The notes beneath the pieces are model-generated. The model saw nothing but the letters and a program-made list of their open reading frames with translations, did no database searches and was not told the DNA's origin. Of a DNA stretch of 39,545 nt, positions 1 to 7,785 are shown piece by piece; position 1 is the stretch's first letter; each line of letters begins with the position of its first letter. The translations under genes were made by a program, and so were the position numbers. This stretch comes from Phycisphaerales bacterium UBA7800 (lineage in GTDB: Bacteria > Planctomycetota > Phycisphaerae > Phycisphaerales > Phycisphaeraceae). The DNA lies in contig DLCK01000031.1 of NCBI GenBank assembly GCA_002480565.1, positions 1 to 39,545 of the forward strand, read 5' to 3'.

Positions 1-147
1 AAACCCATCGCAAGGACAATAAATGCAAAAAATTTGGGGCTAAAATCATTACGCCAACAACTCGAACGCGACCTTAAAATGGATGTTCACCTATCAGTTA
101 TTCAAAAAGGAAATAGTCAAATTGGCCCACATATACAACTTCCATAA
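1..147 (+). CDS. C-terminal fragment of an unknown protein (possible toxin tail)
   Basis: The frame is open from the first base and stops at TAA 145-147, giving 48 residues of a protein whose start lies outside the window. The fragment contains LKSLRQQLERDLKMDV and ends in IGPHIQLP. Such short GPHI-type endings remind me of C-terminal modules of Rhs or polymorphic toxins, but this is only a resemblance. A small AT-rich gene follows 15 bp later on the same strand, which is the usual place for an immunity gene. The identity of the parent protein cannot be decided from this window. Confidence 0.5.
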   Translation, partial: KPIARTINAKNLGLKSLRQQLERDLKMDVHLSVIQKGNSQIGPHIQLP

Positions 148-162
148 AACTGGGTAAAAAAA

Positions 163-660
163 ATGGGAAAATGGATCAACAAAACACATATAGATATTGA
201 TTACAAATACGAAAACGAACCTGACTATTTGTACGATGTAAACATTTATATCAATGGATCATTCGCGCCGTGTGCAATAGAGATTTTTTCAAATTTATTT
301 TCAGCCACGGCTTACAAGTACGGTATTTTGAAACCATGCAATAATATCACATTTCATGTCACCAAAAATGACACCCAAATAAACCAACTGTCTGCAGAAG
401 AAAAAAAATCTCCCGACAACTGGCTTTATTACCCATGCGTTCTTGAAATGTTTGGAAATAAAAATTTAACTACTGTCAATTTTATATCAAAATTGAATCA
501 AACATTGAAAGTATTATGGTATGCGAATTACGATGCTGTTGCTTCTTGTGACTACACAGAGGAATTAACGCATGATGGTGGTATCACAAAAGAAAAAAAG
601 CACATCTTAAAAGAGTTAGATCATGCCGTTTATAAACACGACAACTATTTCGGGATGTAG
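163..660 (+). CDS. Hypothetical AT-rich protein, candidate immunity protein
   Basis: This 165-residue protein is not one I recognise. It has no signal peptide or membrane segment and is rich in Tyr, Asn and Lys, with a markedly lower GC content than the housekeeping genes further on, which suggests acquisition by transfer. It starts 15 bp after the stop of the truncated upstream gene, so the two are probably co-transcribed. If the upstream fragment is a toxin tail, this would be its immunity protein; that is inference from position, size and composition only. The last 15 or so codons overlap, on the opposite strand, a decayed transposase reading frame, so the natural C-terminus may have been replaced when the mobile element inserted. 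Confidence 0.6.
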   Translation: MGKWINKTHIDIDYKYENEPDYLYDVNIYINGSFAPCAIEIFSNLFSATAYKYGILKPCNNITFHVTKNDTQINQLSAEEKKSPDNWLYYPCVLEMFGNKNLTTVNFISKLNQTLKVLWYANYDAVASCDYTEELTHDGGITKEKKHILKELDHAVYKHDNYFGM

Positions 661-960
661 CGGCGCAGGGCACCAACGTTTTGGTATGATAGGAATCTGT
701 TTGGCAACAAAAACCTTGAATAGGTGCATCATATCAACGGCAAACAAAGGTGTCAGGAGTGCTCTGCAGAAAAGCCATCTCGCTAAAAGAAATCCGATAT
801 TGTGGGTCAGCACTGCCAGACGCATTTCACGGTTACGGGCATGGTATGAACGGGCAGCGACCACGGCTCCCTGATTACGTTTGATCATACTAAAGACGGT
901 TTGAACCTGCCAACGTTGGCCATAGGGTCGAAGGTGAATACGTTGGGACATCAACCTGCT
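616..960 (-). pseudogene. Decayed transposase C-terminus (IS4/IS5-type DDE remnant)
   Basis: The minus strand encodes RWQVQTVFSMIKRN followed by ARSYHARNREMRLAVLTHNI. This is the conserved C-terminal part of IS4/IS5-superfamily DDE transposases, including the Glu-equivalent region near the VFSMIKR block. In frame, a TAG stop lies at 961-963 and no N-terminal catalytic Asp region is readable upstream, so only about 110 residues remain. The nominal start is TTG. The 3' end runs into the end of the hypothetical gene on the plus strand. It is therefore a broken insertion-sequence remnant, not a functional element; I could not define its inverted repeats. Confidence 0.75.
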
Positions 961-1171
961 CTACGACGGCCACGGCACCACTGTCTTGCCCTCGAACTGT
1001 TGAAACGGTGATAACAGGCCAGATTGATTCGATTGAAAATATCTGCAATGAGCATTACCGCAGTTATACAAACAGTGTCGTCACGCAATGAAGCTGATAA
1101 TCCACAATGTATGATAGAATCTCGCGAGTCTGAACGCATTTTGAACCACCGCTAAAGCAGGTACTGAACTC

Positions 1172-2077
1172 ATGCCCCCTATTCTCATCGACACTGATCC
1201 GGGACAGGATATTGATGACCTGTTGGCGATCCACTTTGCTCTGCTTCGCCAGGAGTTGGATATCAAAGCGATCACCACGGTGACGTGGCCGTCAGATCAA
1301 CGGGGGCGATTGATCAAACGTCTGCTTCGGTATCTGGATCGCACGGACATCCCCGTGGCAGCAGGCATGCAGTATCCCTTGCGGCCGATGCCCGAAGATC
1401 AAAAGCTCGAACAGCATAATCTGGATAGTTGTATGAATCATCGCTGTTTTGCTTTACCTGAGGACGATCAGGATCAAGTGGATGATTTTGATGGGCCGGG
1501 ATTGATCATCAAGACGGTTGAGGAGCATGCAGGCGAGATCGTCCTTTGCTGCATTGCCCCACTGACGAACATTGCCACCGCGCTATGTCGCAAGCCGGAG
1601 ATCGCGGGGAAGATTAAAGCGATTGCGATGATGGGTGGTGAGACTGCGTTGAATCGCCGCGAGCATAATGTCGCTTTTGACTACAACGCAGCAGAGATTG
1701 TTTTTCAAAGTAGCGTACCGATTGTGATGGGGACTTGGGATGTGACGAGGCGGTTTGTGATTACCAAGGATGAGTGCGACATCTTTGCTCAGCAGGACTC
1801 GCCATTGCATGATGCATTGTATGCGTCGATCCAAAAATTTTTGCCGATACATCATTGGAAACCCGGGCCGGTGATGTACGACATTTTCCCGTTTATCTGG
1901 GCAATGGGATTAGAGCATTACACGCTTGAGCAGCAGTCTGTTGAGATTCAAACCGCTGACCAATCCACACGTGGGATGAGTTTACCAATTGGGAATCATA
2001 CGCATATACAGGTCACCACGGACATGGATGCCAAGGCGGTTAAAGAGCTTTATTTCAAGACGATTTTACGATTCTAA
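1172..2077 (+). CDS. Inosine/uridine-preferring nucleoside hydrolase family protein
   Basis: This 301-residue protein belongs to the IUNH family, Ca2+-dependent enzymes that cleave the N-glycosidic bond of ribonucleosides in purine and pyrimidine salvage. The metal-site motif LIDTDPGQDIDD lies at residues 5-16, in the spaced DxDD form found in many environmental members. Further family features are the central CCIAPLTNIATAL strand-helix and the IAMMGGE segment with AFDYNAAE after it. Length is typical, at about 300 residues. One oddity: the C-terminal site that usually reads His-Asp (HDP/HDA) reads MYDIFPF here, so the His implicated in leaving-group activation appears to be Tyr. Substrate specificity is therefore open. 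No strong ribosome binding site is visible before the ATG. It is followed by 188 bp of non-coding sequence, so it is probably monocistronic. Confidence 0.88.
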   Translation: MPPILIDTDPGQDIDDLLAIHFALLRQELDIKAITTVTWPSDQRGRLIKRLLRYLDRTDIPVAAGMQYPLRPMPEDQKLEQHNLDSCMNHRCFALPEDDQDQVDDFDGPGLIIKTVEEHAGEIVLCCIAPLTNIATALCRKPEIAGKIKAIAMMGGETALNRREHNVAFDYNAAEIVFQSSVPIVMGTWDVTRRFVITKDECDIFAQQDSPLHDALYASIQKFLPIHHWKPGPVMYDIFPFIWAMGLEHYTLEQQSVEIQTADQSTRGMSLPIGNHTHIQVTTDMDAKAVKELYFKTILRF

Positions 2078-2265
2078 TGACTTAGCAACCGACACAGGTT
2101 ATACCCTGTTGCATGGATCAATCTGCCAGTACTCCGTGACATGGCGATAACGTTTTGATTGATGATTCACTTTTTGAAACCAAGAAGTTTTTTTTAATAG
2201 TCGATTTCAAGCAACTGGTGGGATAAAATGAATAAGGCTTATTTTGCTTCCGGAAAGTTCAATTC

Positions 2266-2640
2266 ATGCGTATTGCCATACCCACTCTTGACGACGAATT
2301 CAGCATTCATTTTGGCAAAATGGACAGCCTGTTTATCTGTGACTTAAATTTACAGACGGGCAAATATTCCAAACCCTTAATTGTCTATCGCACGAATGAC
2401 GACTTTCGTTCGCCGGGGCATCTGCTCATTGATCATTCCGTTGAAATGGTCTTGGCAGGTGGCATCCATTGCAGCACAATTTCAGCATTGGAAAACGTGG
2501 GCATTGACTGCTGTGTCGGGATGCAAGGTAAGACTCCGAAGGATGTCCTGCGAAACTTTATCCTCCAGCCTGACCGCATTCGCACTAACGCCTGCCCCAG
2601 CGCGATTGATCCGGCATATCATTGCGATACCGCCTGCTGA
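2266..2640 (+). CDS. NifX/NafY-like (dinitrogenase iron-molybdenum cofactor domain) protein
   Basis: This 124-residue protein begins MRIAIPTLDDEFSIHFGK and contains LAGGIHCSTISALENVGIDC, the signature of the PF02579 fold (NifX, NafY, NifB C-terminal domain and small archaeal relatives). Members bind or carry metal clusters, and many have no connection to nitrogen fixation. The C-terminal tail is Cys-rich: paired Cys in GIDCCVG, then Cys in NACPS, YHCD and the last residue. It is preceded by GGAAAG about 10 bp before the ATG. It is a paralogue of the next gene, 113 bp downstream. No nif gene is present in this window, so the cargo is unknown; a metal-cluster or metal-storage role is inference. 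Confidence 0.82.
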   Translation: MRIAIPTLDDEFSIHFGKMDSLFICDLNLQTGKYSKPLIVYRTNDDFRSPGHLLIDHSVEMVLAGGIHCSTISALENVGIDCCVGMQGKTPKDVLRNFILQPDRIRTNACPSAIDPAYHCDTAC

Positions 2641-2753
2641 TATCCAGCTGCAACTGAGTTGCAACCCATCAAAAAGTCCCCTCTTTATTCACAACCAATC
2701 ATGGGTATGATGGTGTCTACTGTTATATTTACTGAACTTAATTAAGGTGACTT

Positions 2754-3122
2754 ATGCGTATTGCCATCCCCACATCCAACGAAGCCTTCACTGCACACTT
2801 TGGTAAAAGTGATGGTTTATATCTCTGTGAATATGATCCAAACACTGGCAAGATCGAGCAACCGCGACACATCCAACGACAATCTCGTGGATGCGAAAGC
2901 TTACCCAACTGGCTAAGCGATTTGGCGGTGGACATGGTACTCGCTGGTGGGATGGGCGCGGGCGCACAAGCCAACCTCGACCGCGTAGGCATCAGCTACA
3001 GTGTCGGACACAGCGGCAACCACCCCGAAGATGTGCTCAATGAGTTCATCAATGATCCGAACGGCCCACGTGTGAATGCCTGCGAAGACCATGACCACGA
3101 TCATCATCACTGTAAGCACTAA
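2754..3122 (+). CDS. NifX/NafY-like protein with His-rich C-terminal tail
   Basis: This 122-residue PF02579-family protein starts MRIAIPTSNEAFTAHFGKSDG, with LAGGMGAGAQANLDRVGI in the middle. It matches the preceding gene over its full length and is a tandem duplicate. It differs in ending with Cys-Glu-Asp followed by an alternating His/Asp run and Cys-Lys-His, a tail that looks able to bind Ni, Zn or Cu ions. An AAGGTG ribosome binding site sits 7 bp before the ATG. A strong hairpin terminator follows at 3155. The pair may be one transcript, but 113 bp separates the genes. The family is secure; the function is unknown. Confidence 0.83.
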   Translation: MRIAIPTSNEAFTAHFGKSDGLYLCEYDPNTGKIEQPRHIQRQSRGCESLPNWLSDLAVDMVLAGGMGAGAQANLDRVGISYSVGHSGNHPEDVLNEFINDPNGPRVNACEDHDHDHHHCKH

Positions 3123-3154
3123 CCCGAGTCAACCAACAGGACTCGGTTAACTAC

Positions 3155-3200
3155 AAAGACCATGCTGTACTAGGCGGTAGCATGGTCTTTGTCTTTATTT
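3155..3200 (+). terminator. Intrinsic terminator after the NifX-like gene
   Basis: Perfect 12-bp stem AAAGACCATGCT (3155-3166) pairs with AGCATGGTCTTT (3179-3190), with a 12-nt loop, followed by TTTGTCTTTATTT on the plus strand. It lies between the NifX-like gene (plus) and the 3' end of metH (minus). It can also fold in the metH transcript, where the following T-run is poorer. Confidence 0.85.
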
Positions 3201-3263
3201 AAATTTTCAATCCATCAACATCAAAGTAGCGATTGTTCAATGCGCTTTTTCAACAACATTGAA

Positions 3264-6200
3264 TCAGACATTGAAATACTTCGCTTCGGGATGATGGACA
3301 ATCAACGCGCTGGTGGATTGCTCCGGATCGATCTGCCAATTCTCGGTGAGACTGCAGCCGATGCGTGATGGATCAATCAGTGCAAAGAGCTTGTCCTGAT
3401 CGCTCATCTCCGGACAGGCAGGATATCCAAAGCTGTAACGACTGCCACGGTATTTCTGCGTAAACAGTTCACGGATGCGTGGCGAATCGTCATCTGCAAC
3501 ACCCATTTCCTGACGCATGCGCTTATGCCAGAACTCCGCGAGACCTTCAGCACATTCCACTGAGAAGCCGTGCATGTACAGGTATTCCTGATACTCGTTG
3601 GCTTCGAAGAGTTTCTTACTCACCTGTGATGCCATATCGCCAACGGTCACACAGCTAAAGCCGATGACGTCCTTGACGCCACTTTCAACACTACGGAAAA
3701 AGTCGCTGATACATTGGCGTTTGACTGATTCTTGACGGGGGAAAGTAAAACGGTTGATCTCTTTGTCGTGATCGTCAGCATCAAAAATAATCAGATCATC
3801 ACCCTGCGACTGGCAAGGGTAATAACCGTAGACCACCTTGGGGACAAGGATGTTTTCGTCCTTGCATTGCTTGGCTAAACGATCAAAGATGGGATCGACT
3901 TTGTCCTGCACCATTGCTTCATATTCAGCAGCGGAGAGCTTGCCTTTTTTGAACTGCCATTGGCCACGGTACAACGCGATGCGATTAATGAAGTGATACA
4001 CATCATCGAGCTTGATGTCTTCGATCACGCGACTGCCAAAAAAGGGCGCTTTGGGCACTGGGATATCCGTAGCCACCGCGGACTTTGCAGGTAAGCTTGC
4101 GACGCCCCCTGCTGCTTCCAGGGCAGCCTTCTTACTCTCCTTTGCGGCAGTGGCTTTGGCTTCAGACTCTGCGCGTTTGACCAGTCGTTCTTCGATTTCC
4201 ACTTCCAACTCATCGAGTTTATTGGCTGCCAGATGATCCATGATCCGCAGACCTTCAAAGGCATCTTTACCGTGGAAGGTCTTGCCGCCGGAGCCTTGGT
4301 AAATGGTTCGCAGGTGACAATCACAATAATGACGTGACAGTGCTGCACCACCAAGGAGAATGGGAACGTTGATACCTTGGCCGGCCAACTCCTTGAGGTT
4401 TTCTTCCATGATGTTCACGGACTTGACGAGTAAGCCTGAAAGTCCGATGGCATCGGCATTGGTTTCTTTCCACTTGGCGAGAATCGCGTCGAGGGGCTGT
4501 TTAATGCCGATGTTGTAGACGGTGTAACCGTTGTTGGAGAGGATAATGTCGACAAGGTTTTTGCCAATGTCATGCACGTCGCCTTTGACGGTTGCCAGGA
4601 CGATGGTGCCTTTGGTTTGGCCTTCCACTTTCTCCATGTACTGTTCAAGATGCGCGACTGCCATTTTCATGACCTCTGCGGATTGAAGCACGAAGGGCAA
4701 CTGCATCTGGCCGGAGCCAAAGAGTTCGCCGACGATTTTCATCCCCGCAAGCAGGTGATCGTTGATGATCTGAATCGGCGTGTACTTTTCACGGGCAGCT
4801 TCAAGCGTTTGGACTATGCCTCGTTTTTCCCCATCAATGATGTGCTTCTGCAAACGCTCTTCCAATGGCAGTTCGGAAATGTCCTGCTTCATGGATTGAG
4901 TCGTCGCGTCATCGGGGAACAAGTCCACAAAAATCTGTAACGGCTCAGTCGATTCCGAACCATCGGAAAGTTTCACGGGTGATGGTGCTTTGCGGTCATA
5001 GATCAAATCCAACGCAGCATTCCAGAGCTTTTCATCAATGCGTGGCTTGGGCAATATCTTGGAGACATGCACAATCGCAGAGGTCATCCCTGCCTGGGTC
5101 AACTCATAAAGGAAGACACTGTTGAGCACCTGACGCGCAGCAGGCTTAAGTCCGAAGCTGATGTTGGACAGACCACAAGTCAGCTGACAGTCGGGTAACT
5201 CCTTGGTAATCCGACGTGTGCCTTCAATGGTTTCCAAACCGCTGCGGCGGTCCTTTTCCATCCCCGTCGAAATGGGTAAGACCAAGGGATCGAACATCAA
5301 GTCCGAACCTTTGAGTCCGTACTTTTCAGTTGCCAACTTGTACATCCGTTTGGCGATTTCAATTTTGCGATCCGCGGTGCGAGCCATCGCTTCTTCGGGG
5401 TCTTCGTCGATTGTCCCCAAGACCAAGCCAGCGTTGTAACGCTTGGCAAGTTGACACATGAGGCCGAACTTTTCTTCGCCGTCTTCAAGGTTCGCTGAGT
5501 TGATCAGACACTTGCCACCCGCCTGTTTGAGTCCGGCTTCGATGGTCTTGGCCTGCGTGGAGTCGAGCATCAATGGTGCGTTGACCTGTTGCACAAGACA
5601 ACTGACCAACTGAGACATATCCGCTGCATTATCACGGCCGGCATAGTCCACGTTCACATCAATCACATGTGAACCTTCGCGGAGTTGTTCACGTGCCAGG
5701 GAGACCATTTCGTCCCAGTCGTCGGCTTCGAGCAAACGCTTAAACGCGCGGGAACCTGAAGCGTTGAGACGTTCACCGACATTGAGAATCGACGCATCCT
5801 GACGATAGTCGGTACTGGTGTAGAGACTGGTGCAGCCTGGCGCGGGCAATTCTTTTTTAACCTGTACCGGCGGCTGATCACCAATTAAATCAATGACCGC
5901 TTTGAGATGTTCAGGCGTTGTGCCACAGCAACCGCCGACCATGTTCACGCCATAGTCCATGACGAATTGCTTGACGGCTTTGGCGAAAGGCTCAGGCGTC
6001 AGCGGGTAGACGGTCTCACCATCAACCATCGCAGGCAGACCGGCATTGGGCAGGACGCTGATGGCCTTGTCCCAGTGCTTGCCAAGGAATCCGATGTGTT
6101 CAGCCATTTCCGTGGGACCGGTCGCACAGTTCATGCCGATGCTCAGGATCGGGAAGTTGGCCAGCGCCGCACATGCAGCACCGATGTCGGTGCCCAAAAG

Positions 6201-6821
6201 CATCGTGCCGTTGGTTTCAATGGTGACCTGCACCATGATGGGAATGTCGCCATCCTGATCCATGGTTGCGGGTTTGAGATTTTTTTCAGCCAGTGCATCG
6301 AGTGCTGCATTGACCGCGCACTTGACCTGTAACAAGTCCTGTGAGGTTTCAATGAGCAGTGCATCTGCCCCCCCATCAATGAGTCCGCGGAACTGTTCGA
6401 CATAACTGTCGAGCATGGTGTCCCAGTCGGTATTACCCAGGGTGACGAGCTTGGTACCGGGACCGACGGAACCGATGACAAAGCGGGGCTTGTCGGGCGT
6501 CGAATAGTTGTCACAGGCTTTGCGTGCCACTTCGACTGCCAGCTTGTTGAGTTCATAAGTGCGATCGGTCAGGTCGTATTCTGCAAGGACGAGTTTGTTG
6601 GAGCCAAAGCTGTCGGTTTCGACAGCATCACAACCCATTTTCAAAAAGTCTTCATGGATGGTTTGGATCGCATCGGGGCGCGTTAGCAGGAGGACTTCGG
6701 TGCAGTTTTCCTTGCCCATGTAATCGCGTTCCAACTCCAGATCGAGCTTGTGAATGGACGTGCCCATGGCACCGTCGATAAAGAGGACGCGTTTTTTAAG
6801 TTGTTCAACAAACAGGCTCAT
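3264..6821 (-). CDS. metH: Cobalamin-dependent methionine synthase
   Basis: MetH transfers a methyl group from 5-methyltetrahydrofolate to homocysteine through bound cobalamin, the last step of methionine synthesis. All four modules are visible in the 1185-residue product. The homocysteine domain spans about 1-325, with DGAMGTS near the start and Zn ligands in NCATGP (about 231) and GGCCGTTP (about 296). The pterin-binding domain is at about 345-615. The cap and B12 domains are at about 645-880, with DVHDIGKN (His about 750) as the lower cobalt ligand. The C-terminal AdoMet-activation domain ends the protein. A 40-residue Lys/Ala/Glu-rich linker precedes the activation domain. A frame extends 23 codons further upstream, but the ATG at 6821 is chosen because AAAGGT lies about 9 bp before it and MSLFVEQLKKR matches family N-termini. 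No B12 or SAM riboswitch was recognised upstream. Confidence 0.97.
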   Translation of the reverse strand: MSLFVEQLKKRVLFIDGAMGTSIHKLDLELERDYMGKENCTEVLLLTRPDAIQTIHEDFLKMGCDAVETDSFGSNKLVLAEYDLTDRTYELNKLAVEVARKACDNYSTPDKPRFVIGSVGPGTKLVTLGNTDWDTMLDSYVEQFRGLIDGGADALLIETSQDLLQVKCAVNAALDALAEKNLKPATMDQDGDIPIMVQVTIETNGTMLLGTDIGAACAALANFPILSIGMNCATGPTEMAEHIGFLGKHWDKAISVLPNAGLPAMVDGETVYPLTPEPFAKAVKQFVMDYGVNMVGGCCGTTPEHLKAVIDLIGDQPPVQVKKELPAPGCTSLYTSTDYRQDASILNVGERLNASGSRAFKRLLEADDWDEMVSLAREQLREGSHVIDVNVDYAGRDNAADMSQLVSCLVQQVNAPLMLDSTQAKTIEAGLKQAGGKCLINSANLEDGEEKFGLMCQLAKRYNAGLVLGTIDEDPEEAMARTADRKIEIAKRMYKLATEKYGLKGSDLMFDPLVLPISTGMEKDRRSGLETIEGTRRITKELPDCQLTCGLSNISFGLKPAARQVLNSVFLYELTQAGMTSAIVHVSKILPKPRIDEKLWNAALDLIYDRKAPSPVKLSDGSESTEPLQIFVDLFPDDATTQSMKQDISELPLEERLQKHIIDGEKRGIVQTLEAAREKYTPIQIINDHLLAGMKIVGELFGSGQMQLPFVLQSAEVMKMAVAHLEQYMEKVEGQTKGTIVLATVKGDVHDIGKNLVDIILSNNGYTVYNIGIKQPLDAILAKWKETNADAIGLSGLLVKSVNIMEENLKELAGQGINVPILLGGAALSRHYCDCHLRTIYQGSGGKTFHGKDAFEGLRIMDHLAANKLDELEVEIEERLVKRAESEAKATAAKESKKAALEAAGGVASLPAKSAVATDIPVPKAPFFGSRVIEDIKLDDVYHFINRIALYRGQWQFKKGKLSAAEYEAMVQDKVDPIFDRLAKQCKDENILVPKVVYGYYPCQSQGDDLIIFDADDHDKEINRFTFPRQESVKRQCISDFFRSVESGVKDVIGFSCVTVGDMASQVSKKLFEANEYQEYLYMHGFSVECAEGLAEFWHKRMRQEMGVADDDSPRIRELFTQKYRGSRYSFGYPACPEMSDQDKLFALIDPSRIGCSLTENWQIDPEQSTSALIVHHPEAKYFNV

Positions 6822-6915
6822 GTGTGTGACTACCTTTGTATATAATATGACGAATCGCAGTGCTTTCACACGCGATTGCCAATCCATCATTCATATGACC
6901 TGTAAGCGTCTCATC

Positions 6916-6930
6916 CCAAGTGTCACTTGG
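6916..6930. promoter_or_regulatory. Perfect dyad upstream of metH, candidate operator
   Basis: CCAAGTG-T-CACTTGG is a perfect 7-1-7 inverted repeat centred about 100 bp upstream of the metH start. It has the size and symmetry of a dimeric regulator's site. I do not recognise the regulator, and the match could alternatively form a small hairpin in the leader. Confidence 0.4.
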
Positions 6931-7075
6931 CCGCAACAAGATCATCCATTAATCCGGATATAATGATAATTCATTCGATTATTGATGTCAACGGATCGTA
7001 ACTATGGGCTAAGGAAATGTATATCTCACCTTTGTTGGATAGTTGGAGGTATCGATGTAATAACACAAGGATTCA

Positions 7076-7607
7076 CATGCCAGAGAGCTTTCGCTCCCTG
7101 GACTCCTTGTCAAATTCATAACATCACTGTTAACAGGACACTTGCTCTAAGACAGACAAGGCATCGGTTCAAGAATGTCGCGTTGTACCGATGAGATAGT
7201 ACGACGCACTGATGCCACGAACATCACACACCTATCCGAAGTACGGCTACGCTGGCCCACTCACCGGTTGCCGGGGAGACCTGTACGCTGCGGATACCCC
7301 CGGATACCCCCGGAAGCCCACGGACACGGACACGGACACGGACACGGACACGGACAAAAAATTGTGGGGCTGGCTTCCGGGGCGAGGGCCGGGGCGTACA
7401 GGTCTCCTGCAATTGACCGGTGAGTGGCCAGCGTTGCACAAGGTGCTTTGGTCCATCCAATATGCATGGCGCGGACGGGGATTCAGATGCACAAGAGTGA
7501 CATCGCCTCCATGAACCGATGCCTTGTTTGTCTTGAGTAATGCGTACTGCAAACGTCAAAGCCATGAACTCGACAAGGGGTCCGGGGAGCGGAAGCTCCC
7601 TGGCATG
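7076..7607. repeat. Long imperfect palindrome (arms of about 213 bp), MITE-like or structured RNA
   Basis: The left arm (7076-7288) and right arm (7394-7607) are inverted copies of almost equal length. Matching blocks include CATGCCAG at 7076-7083 against CTGGCATG at 7600-7607, each followed inward by a GAGCTT.CGCTCC mini-hairpin. A 23-bp block, 7149-7171, matches 7512-7534 with one mismatch. ACTCACCGGT at 7259-7268 matches 7416-7425. GGAGACCTGTACGC at 7275-7288 matches 7394-7407 perfectly. Between the arms, CCCCGGAAGCC (7307-7317) pairs with 7372-7382 around a CGGACA tandem repeat. Weak similarity continues outward on both sides. No convincing gene is present. It may be a non-autonomous mobile element, or a locus producing one long hairpin transcript. 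Confidence 0.85.
7321..7356. repeat. Six tandem copies of CGGACA
   Basis: Six exact, uninterrupted copies of the hexamer CGGACA, followed by an A-run, lie in the loop of the long palindrome's central hairpin. Just before them the decamer CGGATACCCC occurs twice in a row (7291-7310). A hexamer tract can vary in copy number between strains by slippage without shifting any reading frame. Confidence 0.95.
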
Positions 7608-7785
7608 CTAAACAAGCACTTACCCAACACTATCACCACAGATTTTGCGGCAGAGCTCCAATTTCTATGGTTCAATGTCTTGCTTCGTTTCCTTGGCGAT
7701 CTTCGTGTTAAACAAAATCGCCGACAAGAATAAGCGAATGACAACACCAACCACTTTTTAATGTATGCAGTCAGTATGTTTGTTC

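Noticed and set aside
951..1139. 62-codon minus-strand frame next to the transposase remnant
   Set aside because: It has no similarity to the N-terminal part of DDE transposases and is probably chance sequence.
4012..6556. Many frames opposite or within metH
   Set aside because: They are shadows of the metH reading frame, with no own ribosome binding sites or domains.
6822..7000. B12, SAM or SAH riboswitch upstream of metH
   Set aside because: None of the conserved riboswitch boxes was found; only a 15-bp dyad is present.
7212..7565. Reading frames through the CGGACA repeats on both strands
   Set aside because: They exist because a hexamer repeat keeps every frame open; the residues are low-complexity (Thr-Asp, Arg-Val, Pro-Cys runs), with no ribosome binding site, inside a palindrome.
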